Positions 27,735-36,533 of a stretch of DNA of 64,000 nt are shown one piece after another. A program made the position numbers and the translations under genes. The notes below the pieces were generated by a model. That model was not told the DNA's origin. It did not search any database and saw nothing but the letters and a program-made list of their open reading frames with translations. Source of the DNA: Aeromonas rivuli (GTDB taxonomy: Bacteria; Pseudomonadota; Gammaproteobacteria; Enterobacterales; Aeromonadaceae); contig NZ_CDBJ01000007.1 in NCBI RefSeq assembly GCF_000820045.1, forward strand, positions 1 through 64,000, written 5' to 3'. The first letter of the stretch is position 1. Every line of letters starts with the position of its first letter.

Positions 27735-29039
27735 TCACTGCCCGGGCAGATTGAGATCCAGTACCGGGCCCGGCTCGGCCTCGGCCGCCTGCTGGGCCGC
27801 CATGGCCCGCTGGAAGGCGCGCCGTTTCTGCCACAGCATGAAGCCCACCCCTGCCCCCAGCAGCGCCAGCACACCCAGACCGATCGTCAGCCATAGCCAC
27901 CAGGGCGTGCCCTGCTCCTCCTCAAACCCAGGCGCGGGTGCGGGCACCGCCTCACTGGCGAGCGGAGCCGGCGCCACGGGCGCTAGCGCCGGATAGATGT
28001 CAAACGACTTGTCCGGCAGGGCGATACGCAGCTCCCGGCCACTGCGGCTGGTGGCAAACAGCTCGGCGCTGACGCGATACTTGCCCACCTGGGTCAACTT
28101 GGCGAGATCCACCTTGAGATCCCCCGTGCTGCTCTGGGCACTGAAACCGGTGTGGGCACCGGTATTGCTGGTGGTCTCCCCCTTGATGGCGACCGTGGCC
28201 GGGTCCAGCTCATCCCCATCTATCTGCAGCACCAGCTCGGGCCCTTGCTGATCCCCGCTGCTGCGCAGCTGATAATTCACCGGTAACGGGTAGAGCAGCA
28301 CCTCCTGCCCACGGGCCCGCACGAACACCTGATTGCCAGTGCTGATCAGGGCGCGATACTTGCCAGCCGGTGCATCGAGCAGCACCTCGGCGGTCAGGAT
28401 GCCATCGACTGGCACCTCATCGAGCCCCTTGCCATCGTCCAGATAATGGCCGAGCGCCTTCTCAAACACCGGCTCCCCCTGCTGTTCCGGGGTGTTGAAG
28501 GCTTGCAGGCGGGCGGTCATCCCCAAGTCGGTCAGATAGTAGCTGCGATCCGGGGTGTTGCCATCGATGAGCAGGCGAGCCCCCAGCTTGAGGTACTCCC
28601 CCTGATAGAGACGCTGGGGCAAGGGCTGCATATCCAGGGTCACATCGCTGAGCAACCGAACTCGGTTGCTGGGATCGATGGCCCCTATCGCCTGCCAGGG
28701 GCCCGCCATCGGATGACGTATGGTGATCACATCCTGATCCCCCAGGGCCAGCCAACCCACCTCGGGAGCCTGCACCCGGCCTGCATACAGCTTGCTGCCA
28801 TCGGGGCGCACCAGGATCACCGAGGGGCTGCCCGGCTGGCGCTTGATGATAAAGGAGACCTCTTTTATCCCGTAATCGATGCGAAATCTGTTGTCGAGCA
28901 GCGGCACATCGGAGGGACCGAACACCTCATTGGCCTGTGCCATGCTGGGCAGTGTGCCAAGCAGCAAACTGCCCAGCAGCCAGAGCCATGATTGCCTCTG
29001 CTGGCTGCGGCCACTTCCTTGCACGACCCCAGATTTCAT
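27735..29039 (-). CDS. TIGR03503 family membrane-anchored protein
   Basis: 434 residues with a signal peptide (WLWLLGSLLLGTLPSMAQA), a long periplasmic beta-rich region (DVPLLDNRFRIDYGIKEVSF through TLTQVG-like strands), a proline/alanine linker, one membrane helix near residues 370-395 (WWLWLTIGLGVLALLGAGVG), and a short cytoplasmic tail. It resembles the TIGR03503 family of marine gammaproteobacteria, function unknown. Topology suggests a sensor-like or von Willebrand-linked envelope protein, which is speculative. Its ATG overlaps the dnaQ stop by 4 bp, so it is translated from the dnaQ message. Confidence 0.8.
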   Translation of the reverse strand: MKSGVVQGSGRSQQRQSWLWLLGSLLLGTLPSMAQANEVFGPSDVPLLDNRFRIDYGIKEVSFIIKRQPGSPSVILVRPDGSKLYAGRVQAPEVGWLALGDQDVITIRHPMAGPWQAIGAIDPSNRVRLLSDVTLDMQPLPQRLYQGEYLKLGARLLIDGNTPDRSYYLTDLGMTARLQAFNTPEQQGEPVFEKALGHYLDDGKGLDEVPVDGILTAEVLLDAPAGKYRALISTGNQVFVRARGQEVLLYPLPVNYQLRSSGDQQGPELVLQIDGDELDPATVAIKGETTSNTGAHTGFSAQSSTGDLKVDLAKLTQVGKYRVSAELFATSRSGRELRIALPDKSFDIYPALAPVAPAPLASEAVPAPAPGFEEEQGTPWWLWLTIGLGVLALLGAGVGFMLWQKRRAFQRAMAAQQAAEAEPGPVLDLNLPGQ

Positions 29040-29767
29040 TGACGCCACAGGCAACTACCTCCCTTCTTCTGGACCAGATCCAGCCTGCTTTCATGGTCGG
29101 CCTGCGCCTCAGCACTGGCGCGGATCACCTTGAGTGGCGATCTGGTGGCATCCAGACGGCGTATGCCGGTGTCCTTGTTGGCATCATCCCCCCCCTCGGC
29201 GGCCAGATTGAGTTTGGTCTGGCCACCTGTCATCAACAGATAGACGTCTGCCAGTATCTCCGCATCGAGCAAGGCGCCGTGCAAGGTACGGTGGGAGTTG
29301 TCTATGCCGTAACGATCGCACAGGGTATCCAGGTTGTTGCGCTTGCCCGGAAAGAGATCCCGCGCCATCGCCAGGGTATCGGTGACGGTACAGATATCGG
29401 TGGTCTTGAGGGAGAGGCCCAGCTTGCTGAACTCATAATCCATGAAGCCCACGTCAAAGGGGGCATTGTGGGCGATCAGTTCAGCGCCGCGAATGAAGTC
29501 AATGAACTCATTCGCTACCTTGCTGAAGGGGGGCTTGTCGACCAGGAACGCATCTGTGATGCCGTGTACCCGGATAGCCTCGGGATCCACCAGCCGATCC
29601 GGCTTGAGGTAGACATGATAGTGGTTACCGGTCAGGCGACGATTGATCACCTCCACGCAGCCGATCTCTATGATGCGGTGGCCCAGATAGTGCGGACCCC
29701 CACTAAAGTTCATGCCTGTGGTTTCAGTATCCAGAATAATTTGGCGGTTGGCTTGGGCTGTGTTCAT
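29036..29767 (-). CDS. dnaQ: DNA polymerase III epsilon subunit (3'-5' proofreading exonuclease)
   Basis: 243 residues. Exo motifs are intact: ILDTETTGMN (Exo I), HNAPFDVGFMDYE (Exo II) and HGALLDAEILADVYL (Exo III epsilon). QTKLNLA after the catalytic domain is at the place of the sliding-clamp motif (QTSMAF in E. coli). The C-terminal tail that would bind the alpha subunit is present. It is divergent from rnhA over 52 bp, exactly as in E. coli, so the two promoters must overlap. Confidence 0.97.
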   Translation of the reverse strand: MNTAQANRQIILDTETTGMNFSGGPHYLGHRIIEIGCVEVINRRLTGNHYHVYLKPDRLVDPEAIRVHGITDAFLVDKPPFSKVANEFIDFIRGAELIAHNAPFDVGFMDYEFSKLGLSLKTTDICTVTDTLAMARDLFPGKRNNLDTLCDRYGIDNSHRTLHGALLDAEILADVYLLMTGGQTKLNLAAEGGDDANKDTGIRRLDATRSPLKVIRASAEAQADHESRLDLVQKKGGSCLWRQ

Positions 29768-29819
29768 GTTCCAATCTATGTCAAACTTCGGTTTTACTCG
29801 CTAGTTTACCCCAAGGCTC

Positions 29820-30284
29820 ATGTTAAAACAGATTGATTTATATACGGATGGTTCCTGCCTCGGCAATCCGGGCCCGGGCGGCTACGGCGCAGTCATGGTC
29901 TTCGGTCAGCATCGCAAGGAGTTGGCTGGGGGCTATCGCCTGACCACCAACAACCGCATGGAACTGATGGCCGCCATCGTCGGCCTGCGCACCTTGAGCG
30001 AACCCTGCCAGGTGCGGCTCACCACCGACAGCCAGTACGTGCGCCAGGGCATCACCCAGTGGATCATCGGCTGGAAGAAGAAAGGCTGGATGACCGCTGG
30101 CCGTCAGCCGGTCAAGAATGTGGACTTGTGGAAGCAACTCGATGCAGAAGCCGCCCGCCATCAGATCGAATGGCTCTGGGTCAAGGGTCACTCGGGGCAC
30201 CCCGAGAATGAACGCTGTGATGAGCTGGCCCGGGATGCCGCCAGTGGCAAAGAGCTGGCCGACGATGTCGGCTACCAGCCCTGA
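29820..30284 (+). CDS. rnhA: Ribonuclease HI
   Basis: 154 residues (E. coli 155). All four acidic active-site residues are visible: Asp in [10 protein letters not shown], Glu in NNRMELMA, Asp in [10 protein letters not shown] and Asp in ERCDELAR. It degrades RNA in RNA-DNA hybrids. It is convergent with yafS, separated by 25 bp without a visible terminator. Confidence 0.98.
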   Translation: MLKQIDLYTDGSCLGNPGPGGYGAVMVFGQHRKELAGGYRLTTNNRMELMAAIVGLRTLSEPCQVRLTTDSQYVRQGITQWIIGWKKKGWMTAGRQPVKNVDLWKQLDAEAARHQIEWLWVKGHSGHPENERCDELARDAASGKELADDVGYQP

Positions 30285-30309
30285 TATCCCCGGTGATTGA
30301 CGCGACCAG

Positions 30310-31056
30310 CTACCAGCCCTGACGTGCCATGCCCGGCGCCGTCACCTGCTTGGCCAATTGCCAGGGGCGACGCACCGGGATCAACGGATAGCGCCGCTTG
30401 CGCGCCGCTATCACATAGACAGAGGCGAAGGGGCGCAGATAGTCACGGCCCAGGCTCTCGCGCCACCAGCCGATACGACTGCGCGGCCCCATCATGGCGT
30501 AGCCGAATCTGTCATCGAACATCACCTCGAATCCCAACAACTGCAACCAGTCGGTGACTCTGGCCGGACTGAACATGCGCGCCGACCAGGGCAGTCGGCG
30601 ACTCAACCCAGGCAGCAGATGGCCAAGGCCGGCCAGGCTCAGAGGGTTGTAGCCGCTCAGGATGAGCCAACCATCATCGGTCAGTACCCGTTCGGCCTCA
30701 CGCAGCACCTGATGGGGATCCACGCTGAAATCGAGCACGTGGGCCAGCAGACAGGCATCCACGCTGCCTCCCCTGACTGGCAATGCCAGGGGATCCCCTC
30801 GGCAATCGAGCAAGCGCCCCTGCCCGGCCATGCCAATCTGATGACGAATGCTGGAATGGCCACAGGATAGCTCGGCACTCAGGCTGCCAACTTTGAGCAG
30901 GTGATAACCAAAGAGTTGCGGGCACCAGCTGTCGAGCCGCTCCTGGATCTCTGCGGCGACCCAATCCCCCAGCGGGATCTCGGCCCAGCTGGTCGGGATC
31001 TCGAGCTGTTGTTCGGTGCGGGCCAGCTGCATAATAGGATTCAACCTCGGGAACAT
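30310..31056 (-). CDS. yafS: SAM-dependent methyltransferase-like protein YafS
   Basis: 248 residues resembling E. coli YafS (240) and in the same position between rnhA and gloB. The methyltransferase-11 fold shows VDACLLAHVLDFSVDPHQVL and LREAERVLTDDGWLILSGYN. The glycine-rich motif I of typical SAM enzymes is poorly preserved around residues 65-85, as in E. coli YafS. Therefore, activity is uncertain. Neither of the first two ATGs (31056, 31032) has a clear ribosome site, so the start may be shorter. Divergent from gloB over 65 bp. Confidence 0.85.
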   Translation of the reverse strand: MFPRLNPIMQLARTEQQLEIPTSWAEIPLGDWVAAEIQERLDSWCPQLFGYHLLKVGSLSAELSCGHSSIRHQIGMAGQGRLLDCRGDPLALPVRGGSVDACLLAHVLDFSVDPHQVLREAERVLTDDGWLILSGYNPLSLAGLGHLLPGLSRRLPWSARMFSPARVTDWLQLLGFEVMFDDRFGYAMMGPRSRIGWWRESLGRDYLRPFASVYVIAARKRRYPLIPVRRPWQLAKQVTAPGMARQGW

Positions 31057-31121
31057 GGGTTAACACGCCATCCAGTTATATAAGATCCCCTTCATTAAGA
31101 GAACATAAAGAGGCCAACGCC

Positions 31122-31886
31122 ATGTATCCAGTCATCACGATACCCGCTTTTAATGACAACTATATCTGGTTGATCAGACACGAGAATCATTGCCTGGTTG
31201 TCGATCCGGGCGACGCGGCTCCGGTCCAGGACCGGCTCGACAGTCTCGGCCTTGAGCTCGATGCCATACTGCTCACCCATCATCACCACGACCATGTCGG
31301 CGGGGTCGATGCGCTGCTCAAACGCTACCCCAAGGCCCGGCTGTATGGCCCCAAGCTGAACCCGCTTCCCGATCAGCACGGCCAGTGGCTCGATGAGGGG
31401 GACACGATTGGCTGGCACGATCTCAGTCTCACCGTCATGCATGTCCCCGGTCATACCCTTGGCCACATCGCCTACCATGGCAACGGCATGCTGTTTTGCG
31501 GCGATGCCCTCTTCTCTGCCGGGTGCGGCCGCATGTTCGAAGGCACCCCTGATCAGATGCATGATTCACTGATGCGGCTGGCCGCGCTGCCAGATGACAC
31601 TCAGGTCTATTGTGCCCATGAATATACCCTCTCCAATCTGCGTTTTTGCCTCGCCGTCGAGCCCGACAATCTGGCACTGCAAAAGCGCATCGGTCAGATC
31701 AGCAAGCTGCGCCAGCAGGGCCTCCCGAGTCTGCCCACCCGCTTGGGTGACGAGCGGGAATTCAACGTTTTTCTGCGCTGTAATGAGCCGGGCGTAAAAT
31801 TTTCTGCTGAGAAACAGGGGATGAAATACTTGGAAAATCCAGTAGATACCTTTGCCGTGCTCAGACGCTGGAAGGACACTTTTTGA
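31122..31886 (+). CDS. gloB: Hydroxyacylglutathione hydrolase (glyoxalase II)
   Basis: 254 residues. The metallo-beta-lactamase signature THHHHDHVGG binds the two metals, with HVPGHTLGHIAYH and FCGDALFSAGCGRMFEGT completing the site. The C-terminal helical domain (LRFCLAVEPDNLALQKRI) binds glutathione. It hydrolyses S-lactoylglutathione in methylglyoxal detoxification. It is followed by mltD in the same direction after 71 bp. Confidence 0.97.
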   Translation: MYPVITIPAFNDNYIWLIRHENHCLVVDPGDAAPVQDRLDSLGLELDAILLTHHHHDHVGGVDALLKRYPKARLYGPKLNPLPDQHGQWLDEGDTIGWHDLSLTVMHVPGHTLGHIAYHGNGMLFCGDALFSAGCGRMFEGTPDQMHDSLMRLAALPDDTQVYCAHEYTLSNLRFCLAVEPDNLALQKRIGQISKLRQQGLPSLPTRLGDEREFNVFLRCNEPGVKFSAEKQGMKYLENPVDTFAVLRRWKDTF

Positions 31887-31957
31887 ACAAACCTTGATCA
31901 GGCCAGGTTTGCCGCTTATGATGCGCGCTGATTTTCTACCAAGATGACCTGCGTGAG

Positions 31958-33517
31958 ATGAAGTTACGAACGGCCTTATTGGCGACGCTGTTACTCAGCG
32001 GATGCCAAAACCTGAATCATCAGGATGACCGGGCGCTAACGGCAAATGAGCCGATCAAGTCCCCACAAGTCAGCAAAAAACTGCATAAGAAACATGCATC
32101 AGGATCCTTCTTTAGCGACGATCAGCTAGACGAGGTGCAAGATACGGATAACCTTTGGGCCCGTATCAGCGATGACATGCAGTTGGATTTCCAGGATAAC
32201 CAGCGCATTGGTCAACAACGTGCGGCTATCCTGCGCAGTGACAATCACATGGCCACCATTGCCAGTCGTGCTGAACCCTACCTCTACCTTATCGTTGAGG
32301 AGATCGAACGGCGCGGGCTGCCAATGGAGCTGGTGACCATCCCCATGATAGAGAGCATGTTCGATCCCCATGCCCGCTCGAGCAGCAATGCCGTCGGCCT
32401 GTGGCAGTTCGTGCCCCAGACAGGCCGTAACTTCGGCCTGCGTCATGACAACTGGTATGACGGGCGCCGCGATGTGATCGCCTCGACCAATGCCGCCCTT
32501 GACTACTTTGAATACCTGAATCGCTTCTTCGACGGTGACTGGCTGCAAACCATCGCCGCCTATAACGCCGGAGAAGGCCGGGTGCGCAACGCCATATTGC
32601 GCAACCAGAAACGGGGTCGCCCCACCGACTTCTGGTCCTTGGATCTGCCGCGCGAGACCCGCATGTATGTGCCCAAGGTCCTGGCCATGGCGGATGTGAT
32701 CAGCAATCCCGACAAGTACAACATCACTCTGCCCATGCTCGCCAACGAGCCCAAGCTGCGGGTGGTCAAAACCGAAGGTCAGATCGATTTGCACGTGGTC
32801 GCTCAGCTCGCAGGAGTTCGTCCGGCGGATCTGAAAGAGGTCAACCCGGCCCTGACCCGCTGGACCACCTCTCCCAGGGGCTCCTACCGCCTGCTGGTGC
32901 CGGTGGAGTATGCCGACAGCCTGGAGCTGGCCCTGGCAGACTTGCCGCAGCGTGAGCGGGTACCTACGCGCTCCTATCAGGTCACCTCCGGTGACACGCT
33001 GTCCCGGATCGCCATGCAAAACGGAGTGAGCGTCAATCAGCTCAAGATGGCCAATAACCTGCGCGGCAATAGCCTGCGTCGTGGACAGACCCTCTATATT
33101 CCGACCGACGGCAAACCCGTGGCCACCGCCACGGTGCAAAAGGCCGCGGCCAGCAAGCCAACCCGGCTCGCCGCCAACACCGCTGGCAACAAGCTGCAGT
33201 ACAAGGTGCGCTCCGGCGATACCCTCTGGAACATCAGCCGTGCCCATGGGGTGACCCATAACGACCTGGCGAAATGGAATGGCCTCAACGCCAAGTCCGC
33301 GCTCAAACCCGGTATGCGGTTGGTGATCTGGCCCAAGGGTGCCAAGGGCGGTGATAAATCCATGGTCTATCAGGTGCGTCGCGGTGATTCGCTCTCCGCC
33401 ATTGCCGCCCGCTTCCAGGTCGCCGTCGTGGACGTGATGCGTTGGAACCAGCTCGACAAGAGTGGTTATCTCAAGCCAGGTCAGGAGCTGACCCTGTTTG
33501 TCGACAACAACAGCTGA
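31958..33517 (+). CDS. mltD: Membrane-bound lytic murein transglycosylase D
   Basis: 519 residues. A lipoprotein signal (LLATLLLSGC) leads to the SLT catalytic domain with Glu in TIPMIESMFDP, then SSNAVGLWQFVPQTGRNFGL and AYNAGEGRVRNA. Three LysM repeats follow at about 343-386, 408-450 and 469-512 (QVTSGDTLSRIA, KVRSGDTLWNIS, QVRRGDSLSAIA). E. coli MltD has two, so the third is an addition found in related genera. It cleaves peptidoglycan glycan strands from the outer membrane. Confidence 0.96.
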   Translation: MKLRTALLATLLLSGCQNLNHQDDRALTANEPIKSPQVSKKLHKKHASGSFFSDDQLDEVQDTDNLWARISDDMQLDFQDNQRIGQQRAAILRSDNHMATIASRAEPYLYLIVEEIERRGLPMELVTIPMIESMFDPHARSSSNAVGLWQFVPQTGRNFGLRHDNWYDGRRDVIASTNAALDYFEYLNRFFDGDWLQTIAAYNAGEGRVRNAILRNQKRGRPTDFWSLDLPRETRMYVPKVLAMADVISNPDKYNITLPMLANEPKLRVVKTEGQIDLHVVAQLAGVRPADLKEVNPALTRWTTSPRGSYRLLVPVEYADSLELALADLPQRERVPTRSYQVTSGDTLSRIAMQNGVSVNQLKMANNLRGNSLRRGQTLYIPTDGKPVATATVQKAAASKPTRLAANTAGNKLQYKVRSGDTLWNISRAHGVTHNDLAKWNGLNAKSALKPGMRLVIWPKGAKGGDKSMVYQVRRGDSLSAIAARFQVAVVDVMRWNQLDKSGYLKPGQELTLFVDNNS

Positions 33518-33530
33518 CAGCCCATAGCCA

Positions 33531-33558
33531 AAAAAAACCACCTTCGGGTGGTTTTTTT
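33531..33558. terminator. Intrinsic terminator of mltD
   Basis: ACCACC / GGTGGT stem with a TTCG tetraloop, A7 before and T7 after, 14 bp past the stop. The flanks make it active in both directions. Confidence 0.93.
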
Positions 33559-33660
33559 ATATCTGCCGTTGGCTGGCTGACGGCTTCGACACCGATTGCC
33601 GTCCTCTGGCGCGCCACCTCGCCTTGTCAGGCAATCCGCTGTCCTGGTTGATCAGGCAGT

Positions 33661-33685
33661 AAAAAACCACCCGCAGGTGGTTTTT
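33661..33685. terminator. Intrinsic terminator of yafD
   Basis: AAAAACCACC / GGTGGTTTTT stem with a CGCA loop, 21 bp downstream of the yafD stop. It is very similar to the mltD terminator 130 bp away. On the minus strand it ends in six T. Confidence 0.88.
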
Positions 33686-33705
33686 GATCGTGCCAAGCCT
33701 GAGGC

Positions 33706-34551
33706 TTAAGGCGTCACGGCCTGAGCCGCGAAACGGGCCATGATCGGATTGTGATCGGAGGCATCTGTCGCCGGGCTCTTCACCTCGACCAGATCCAGAC
33801 TCCGGTAGTAGAGATGATCCAGCGGGCGGCCAAAGGCACGGCGACGCAGGTCCGGCGAAGGGATCGCTTCTTGCAGTCCCAGCTCCTCCACCAGCTTATC
33901 AAGCCAATACTCCCGCTTTTCACTCCAGGTGTTGAAATCCCCTCCCAGGATCACCGGCCCCTGGTGACGGTGGATCAGGGCGGTCAAATCGTTGAGCTGC
34001 TCGCGGAAGGTGGCCATGCCAAGTTCGAAGTTGACCGCATGGAGGTTCACCACCAACACACCATCAGGATCGCCCTGTAAAGGGTACAGGCTCACCAGAC
34101 CCGACTTGGGGATGCGCAGCAGTGGCTCGGGGGAGCGAACGCCGCAGACGAACGCCTGGTGCGTCTTGGCCACTGTCATGACGCCGAAGGAGACGCCACC
34201 TTGGGTGAAAGCTTGCAGCTGTTGCCACTGGAAACGACCCGCCTGCAGCCAGGCCAGCATGTCGGGCTTGGTCGCCGACTCCTGCAGCAGCAGCAGATCC
34301 TGATCCTGGGCAAACGCAGTCATGCCCTCGCGCCAGTTCTTGCGCTGTCCCTTGTACAGATTCCAGACGGTGATGCCGAACTCCCGCGGCAATGCCTCAG
34401 CAGCCAGGGCCACCAGGGGCGGTTGATGACAACTGAGGTTGGGCACTATGCCTTGTGCCGTGACCAGATGATCTCTGGACGGCACCTCGAAGCAGCCGAC
34501 CAGCCCCAGGGTCAGCAGGGAGGTACCCAGAATGCGATAACTATTTTTCAT
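33706..34551 (-). CDS. yafD: Endonuclease/exonuclease/phosphatase family protein (YafD-like), predicted lipoprotein
   Basis: 281 residues. The EEP fold is recognisable from ITVWNLYKGQRKNW, LLLLQES, LVVNLHAVNF, VILGGDFNTW and the final SDHNPIMARF (catalytic Asn, Glu, Asp and His). The start differs from cytoplasmic E. coli YafD: MKNSYRILGTSLLTLGLVGC reads as a signal with lipobox LVGC. This predicts an envelope-anchored hydrolase, whose substrate is unknown. It lies near mltD-gloB, while E. coli yafD is also a gene of that neighbourhood. Confidence 0.85.
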   Translation of the reverse strand: MKNSYRILGTSLLTLGLVGCFEVPSRDHLVTAQGIVPNLSCHQPPLVALAAEALPREFGITVWNLYKGQRKNWREGMTAFAQDQDLLLLQESATKPDMLAWLQAGRFQWQQLQAFTQGGVSFGVMTVAKTHQAFVCGVRSPEPLLRIPKSGLVSLYPLQGDPDGVLVVNLHAVNFELGMATFREQLNDLTALIHRHQGPVILGGDFNTWSEKREYWLDKLVEELGLQEAIPSPDLRRRAFGRPLDHLYYRSLDLVEVKSPATDASDHNPIMARFAAQAVTP

Positions 34552-34659
34552 TGGCTAACAACCACCTGGCTATCTTTGCGTGCTCGTTCAACAAAATATC
34601 ATCCAAGCCGACTAGGCTGAACATTCGCGCCCAACGTCAAGCCACTGTGGAGGATCCCC

Positions 34660-34884
34660 ATGCCCAGACAGCAACAATACCGTGTGACCTTTTACGATCA
34701 GCAGGGCAATTGCCATCAGGTTGAGTTATCCACCCGATACCAGATCAGGCGCGACCCCCAATGCGATCTCTGTGTGTTCGATACGAACCAGTGCGTGGGG
34801 TCTGAGGAGATGCTGGAGAGCATGATACGGCAAAAAACCGGGTTTGAGCAGGAAATATCCATCATCAACGCCCGGCTTATCTGA
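34660..34884 (+). CDS. Small protein of unknown function
   Basis: 74 residues with a good GGAGG ribosome site 5 nt before the ATG. The start (QQQYRVTFYDQQGNCHQVEL) looks like a beta-hairpin, followed by RRDPQCDLCVFDTNQC and a helical end. Two of the three cysteines are in a CDLC pair, so metal binding is possible. No family recognised. It ends 7 bp before the convergent yciA stop. Confidence 0.65.
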   Translation: MPRQQQYRVTFYDQQGNCHQVELSTRYQIRRDPQCDLCVFDTNQCVGSEEMLESMIRQKTGFEQEISIINARLI

Positions 34885-34891
34885 ATCCCGC

Positions 34892-35305
34892 TTACAGCGG
34901 TACCGAGCGCGGTTTACCCTGATCGTCTATGGCCACGTAGGTGAAGACCCCCTCGGTCACGCAGTAGCGCTGGGCATCGTTCGCCCGCAGCACCGGCTTG
35001 ACCCAGACTTCCAATTTCAGGCGCATCGAGCTCCGTCCCACCTGCAGGCAAGTGCCATAACAGCAGACCACATCCCCCACTTTGACCGGGCTGTGGAAGG
35101 TCATGCCTTCTACCGAGACGGTACAGATCCGCCCCTTTGCCAGCTCCTTGGCCATGATACCGCCCCCTATATCCATCTGGGACATGATCCAGCCACCGAA
35201 GATGTCGCCATTGGGATTGGTGTCTGCCGGCATCGCCAGGGTGCGCAGCAGCAGATCCCCTTCGGGCTCACGGGCCGGGGTAGCTGTATTCGTGTCGACC
35301 ATCAT
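34892..35305 (-). CDS. yciA: Acyl-CoA thioesterase YciA
   Basis: 137 residues with the hotdog-fold signature NPNGDIFGGWIMSQMDIGGG and VGRSSMRLKLEVWV, matching E. coli YciA (132). It hydrolyses acyl-CoA to free acid and CoA, and may control acyl-CoA pools. AGAGAG precedes the ATG. Nothing notable is seen in the 181 bp upstream, which must hold its promoter. Confidence 0.93.
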   Translation of the reverse strand: MMVDTNTATPAREPEGDLLLRTLAMPADTNPNGDIFGGWIMSQMDIGGGIMAKELAKGRICTVSVEGMTFHSPVKVGDVVCCYGTCLQVGRSSMRLKLEVWVKPVLRANDAQRYCVTEGVFTYVAIDDQGKPRSVPL

Positions 35306-35486
35306 TACTACTCTCTATGATTGGGATGGCGGCATGATAGGGACAGGCTCCTCCCTTGGCAAATGCTATGCCGGGCCAGGGTGTGCCAGCGCCCGGCCGC
35401 CTGGCAAGCCTCCCCTCGCCGCCATGCCAATGACCCGGGCTCATGCCTGCTCAGTCACCATCCAGTCTGCCACTCTGCACGCCGCC

Positions 35487-36338
35487 TCACAGTCGCGCGC
35501 CCGCCTCGCTCGCCAACCAGGCCAGAGGATCCGCTACCCGATACTCAAAACCGAGCTCGCGGCAGATCCGCGCTCCTGTCACAGGTGAAAAATCGCCAGC
35601 CGGTTCAATGAAATCAGGGGCCACCAGGCCAATACGCACGGCGGCGGCGCGGTAAAACTCCTGGCGACTGGGGTGACCGGGGGCGCTCAGGGTGTAGCAG
35701 GCACCTGACTCGCCTTGTTCGAGCAGCAGGCAGCACGCGGCAACCAGATCCTGCTGATGGACCAGATTGACCGCCTGAGCACCGCCGCTGACACTCTTGC
35801 CCGCCAAGAATCGTCCGGGGTGACGGCCTGGGCCATAGAGGCCAGCCGGGCGCACCACTATGGCGCGATCGAAACCGGCAGCCAGCACGGCGCGCTCAGC
35901 CGCCAGCATGCGCAACCCCCGCTCGGTGTGAGGCGCGGCCTGCTCCTCTTCGCCCTGCCCGGGCCCCCACACCGAGGTGGCACTGACGAACAGGAGATTG
36001 CGCACCCCAGCGGCCCGGGCCATGGTGCACAGCTGCGTGATGGCGCCAGGGTAGTCATCCGTCTTGCCTGGCGGCACACAGACGACCAGGTTGTCGACGA
36101 CCAGGGGCCAGACAGAGCCCATCTGCGCCGAGAGATGCAACTGGCAGGCATTGAGGCCCTCGGCCCGCAGCACTCTGACCTTCTCCTGACGGGTCACCGT
36201 CACCGTCACCGCCCATCCCTCATCGCTCAGCGCGTGAGCCAGGGGAAGCCCCAGCCAGCCAGCCCCCACTATCCCTACGCTGGCAACCGCGTCTGCTGCG
36301 CGCTCTTGTGGTGCTTGTCGTAAGACGGCGTCTTGCAT
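35487..36338 (-). CDS. NAD(P)-binding oxidoreductase, YeeZ-like
   Basis: 283 residues from the ATG at 36338, which has an AGAGGTG ribosome site. The Rossmann start SVGIVGAGWLGLPLAHALSD binds the dinucleotide, with FVSATSVWGPGQGEE and RPAGLYGPGRHPGRFL typical of extended SDR/YeeZ proteins. Substrate unknown. A hexamer repeat (GTGACG/GTGACG/GTGACC) encodes VTVTVT in the second strand and makes it one dipeptide longer than I expect. It lies 74 bp behind the candidate sRNA terminator. Confidence 0.8.
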   Translation of the reverse strand: MQDAVLRQAPQERAADAVASVGIVGAGWLGLPLAHALSDEGWAVTVTVTRQEKVRVLRAEGLNACQLHLSAQMGSVWPLVVDNLVVCVPPGKTDDYPGAITQLCTMARAAGVRNLLFVSATSVWGPGQGEEEQAAPHTERGLRMLAAERAVLAAGFDRAIVVRPAGLYGPGRHPGRFLAGKSVSGGAQAVNLVHQQDLVAACCLLLEQGESGACYTLSAPGHPSRQEFYRAAAVRIGLVAPDFIEPAGDFSPVTGARICRELGFEYRVADPLAWLASEAGARL

Positions 36339-36411
36339 GCTCACCTCTGCTGTTGATAAAACCGTGATGACTGTGGAGGGGACGGCCAGGCTCGGCGACC
36401 CTGTCGGGCAA

Positions 36412-36527
36412 AAAACCAAAAAAAAAACGGCCATCCATGATGACCGTCGAAAGTAACGAAGGAAATAGCTGGATCACCAGTCATCTCCCACAGCGGGAAA
36501 ATCGGGAGCCTGAGCTCCTAATTCGTG
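36412..36527 (-). ncRNA. Candidate CRP-activated small RNA
   Basis: About 115 nt between a class II CRP promoter and a strong intrinsic terminator, with no credible ORF. Predicted features in order from the 5' end: hairpins GGAGC / GCTCC, TCCC / GGGA and CTGG / CCAG, then a single-stranded pyrimidine-rich stretch (CTATTTCCTTCGTTACTTTC) able to pair with ribosome sites, then terminator stem ACGGTCAT / ATGGCCGT and ten T. A G-U pair in the stem forms only in the minus-strand RNA, which confirms direction. It does not match Spot 42, CyaR, RyhB, GcvB or FnrS as I recall them. It might instead be a leader of the yeeZ-like gene. Confidence 0.55.
36418..36447 (-). terminator. Intrinsic terminator of the candidate small RNA
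   Basis: 8-bp stem with one G-U pair, 5-nt loop and ten consecutive T on the minus strand. It lies about 80 bp before the yeeZ-like start codon and has no coding gene in front of it. Confidence 0.88.
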
Positions 36528-36533
36528 GGGCTC

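Noticed and set aside
33531-33685. Two similar hairpins as a repeat family or small mobile element
   Set aside because: Both are ordinary intrinsic terminators of convergent genes; similarity is limited to the short stem and A/T flanks.
36220-36477. An 85-codon minus-strand frame through the sRNA terminator
   Set aside because: It runs through a ten-T terminator, overlaps the yeeZ-like gene in another frame and lacks a ribosome site.
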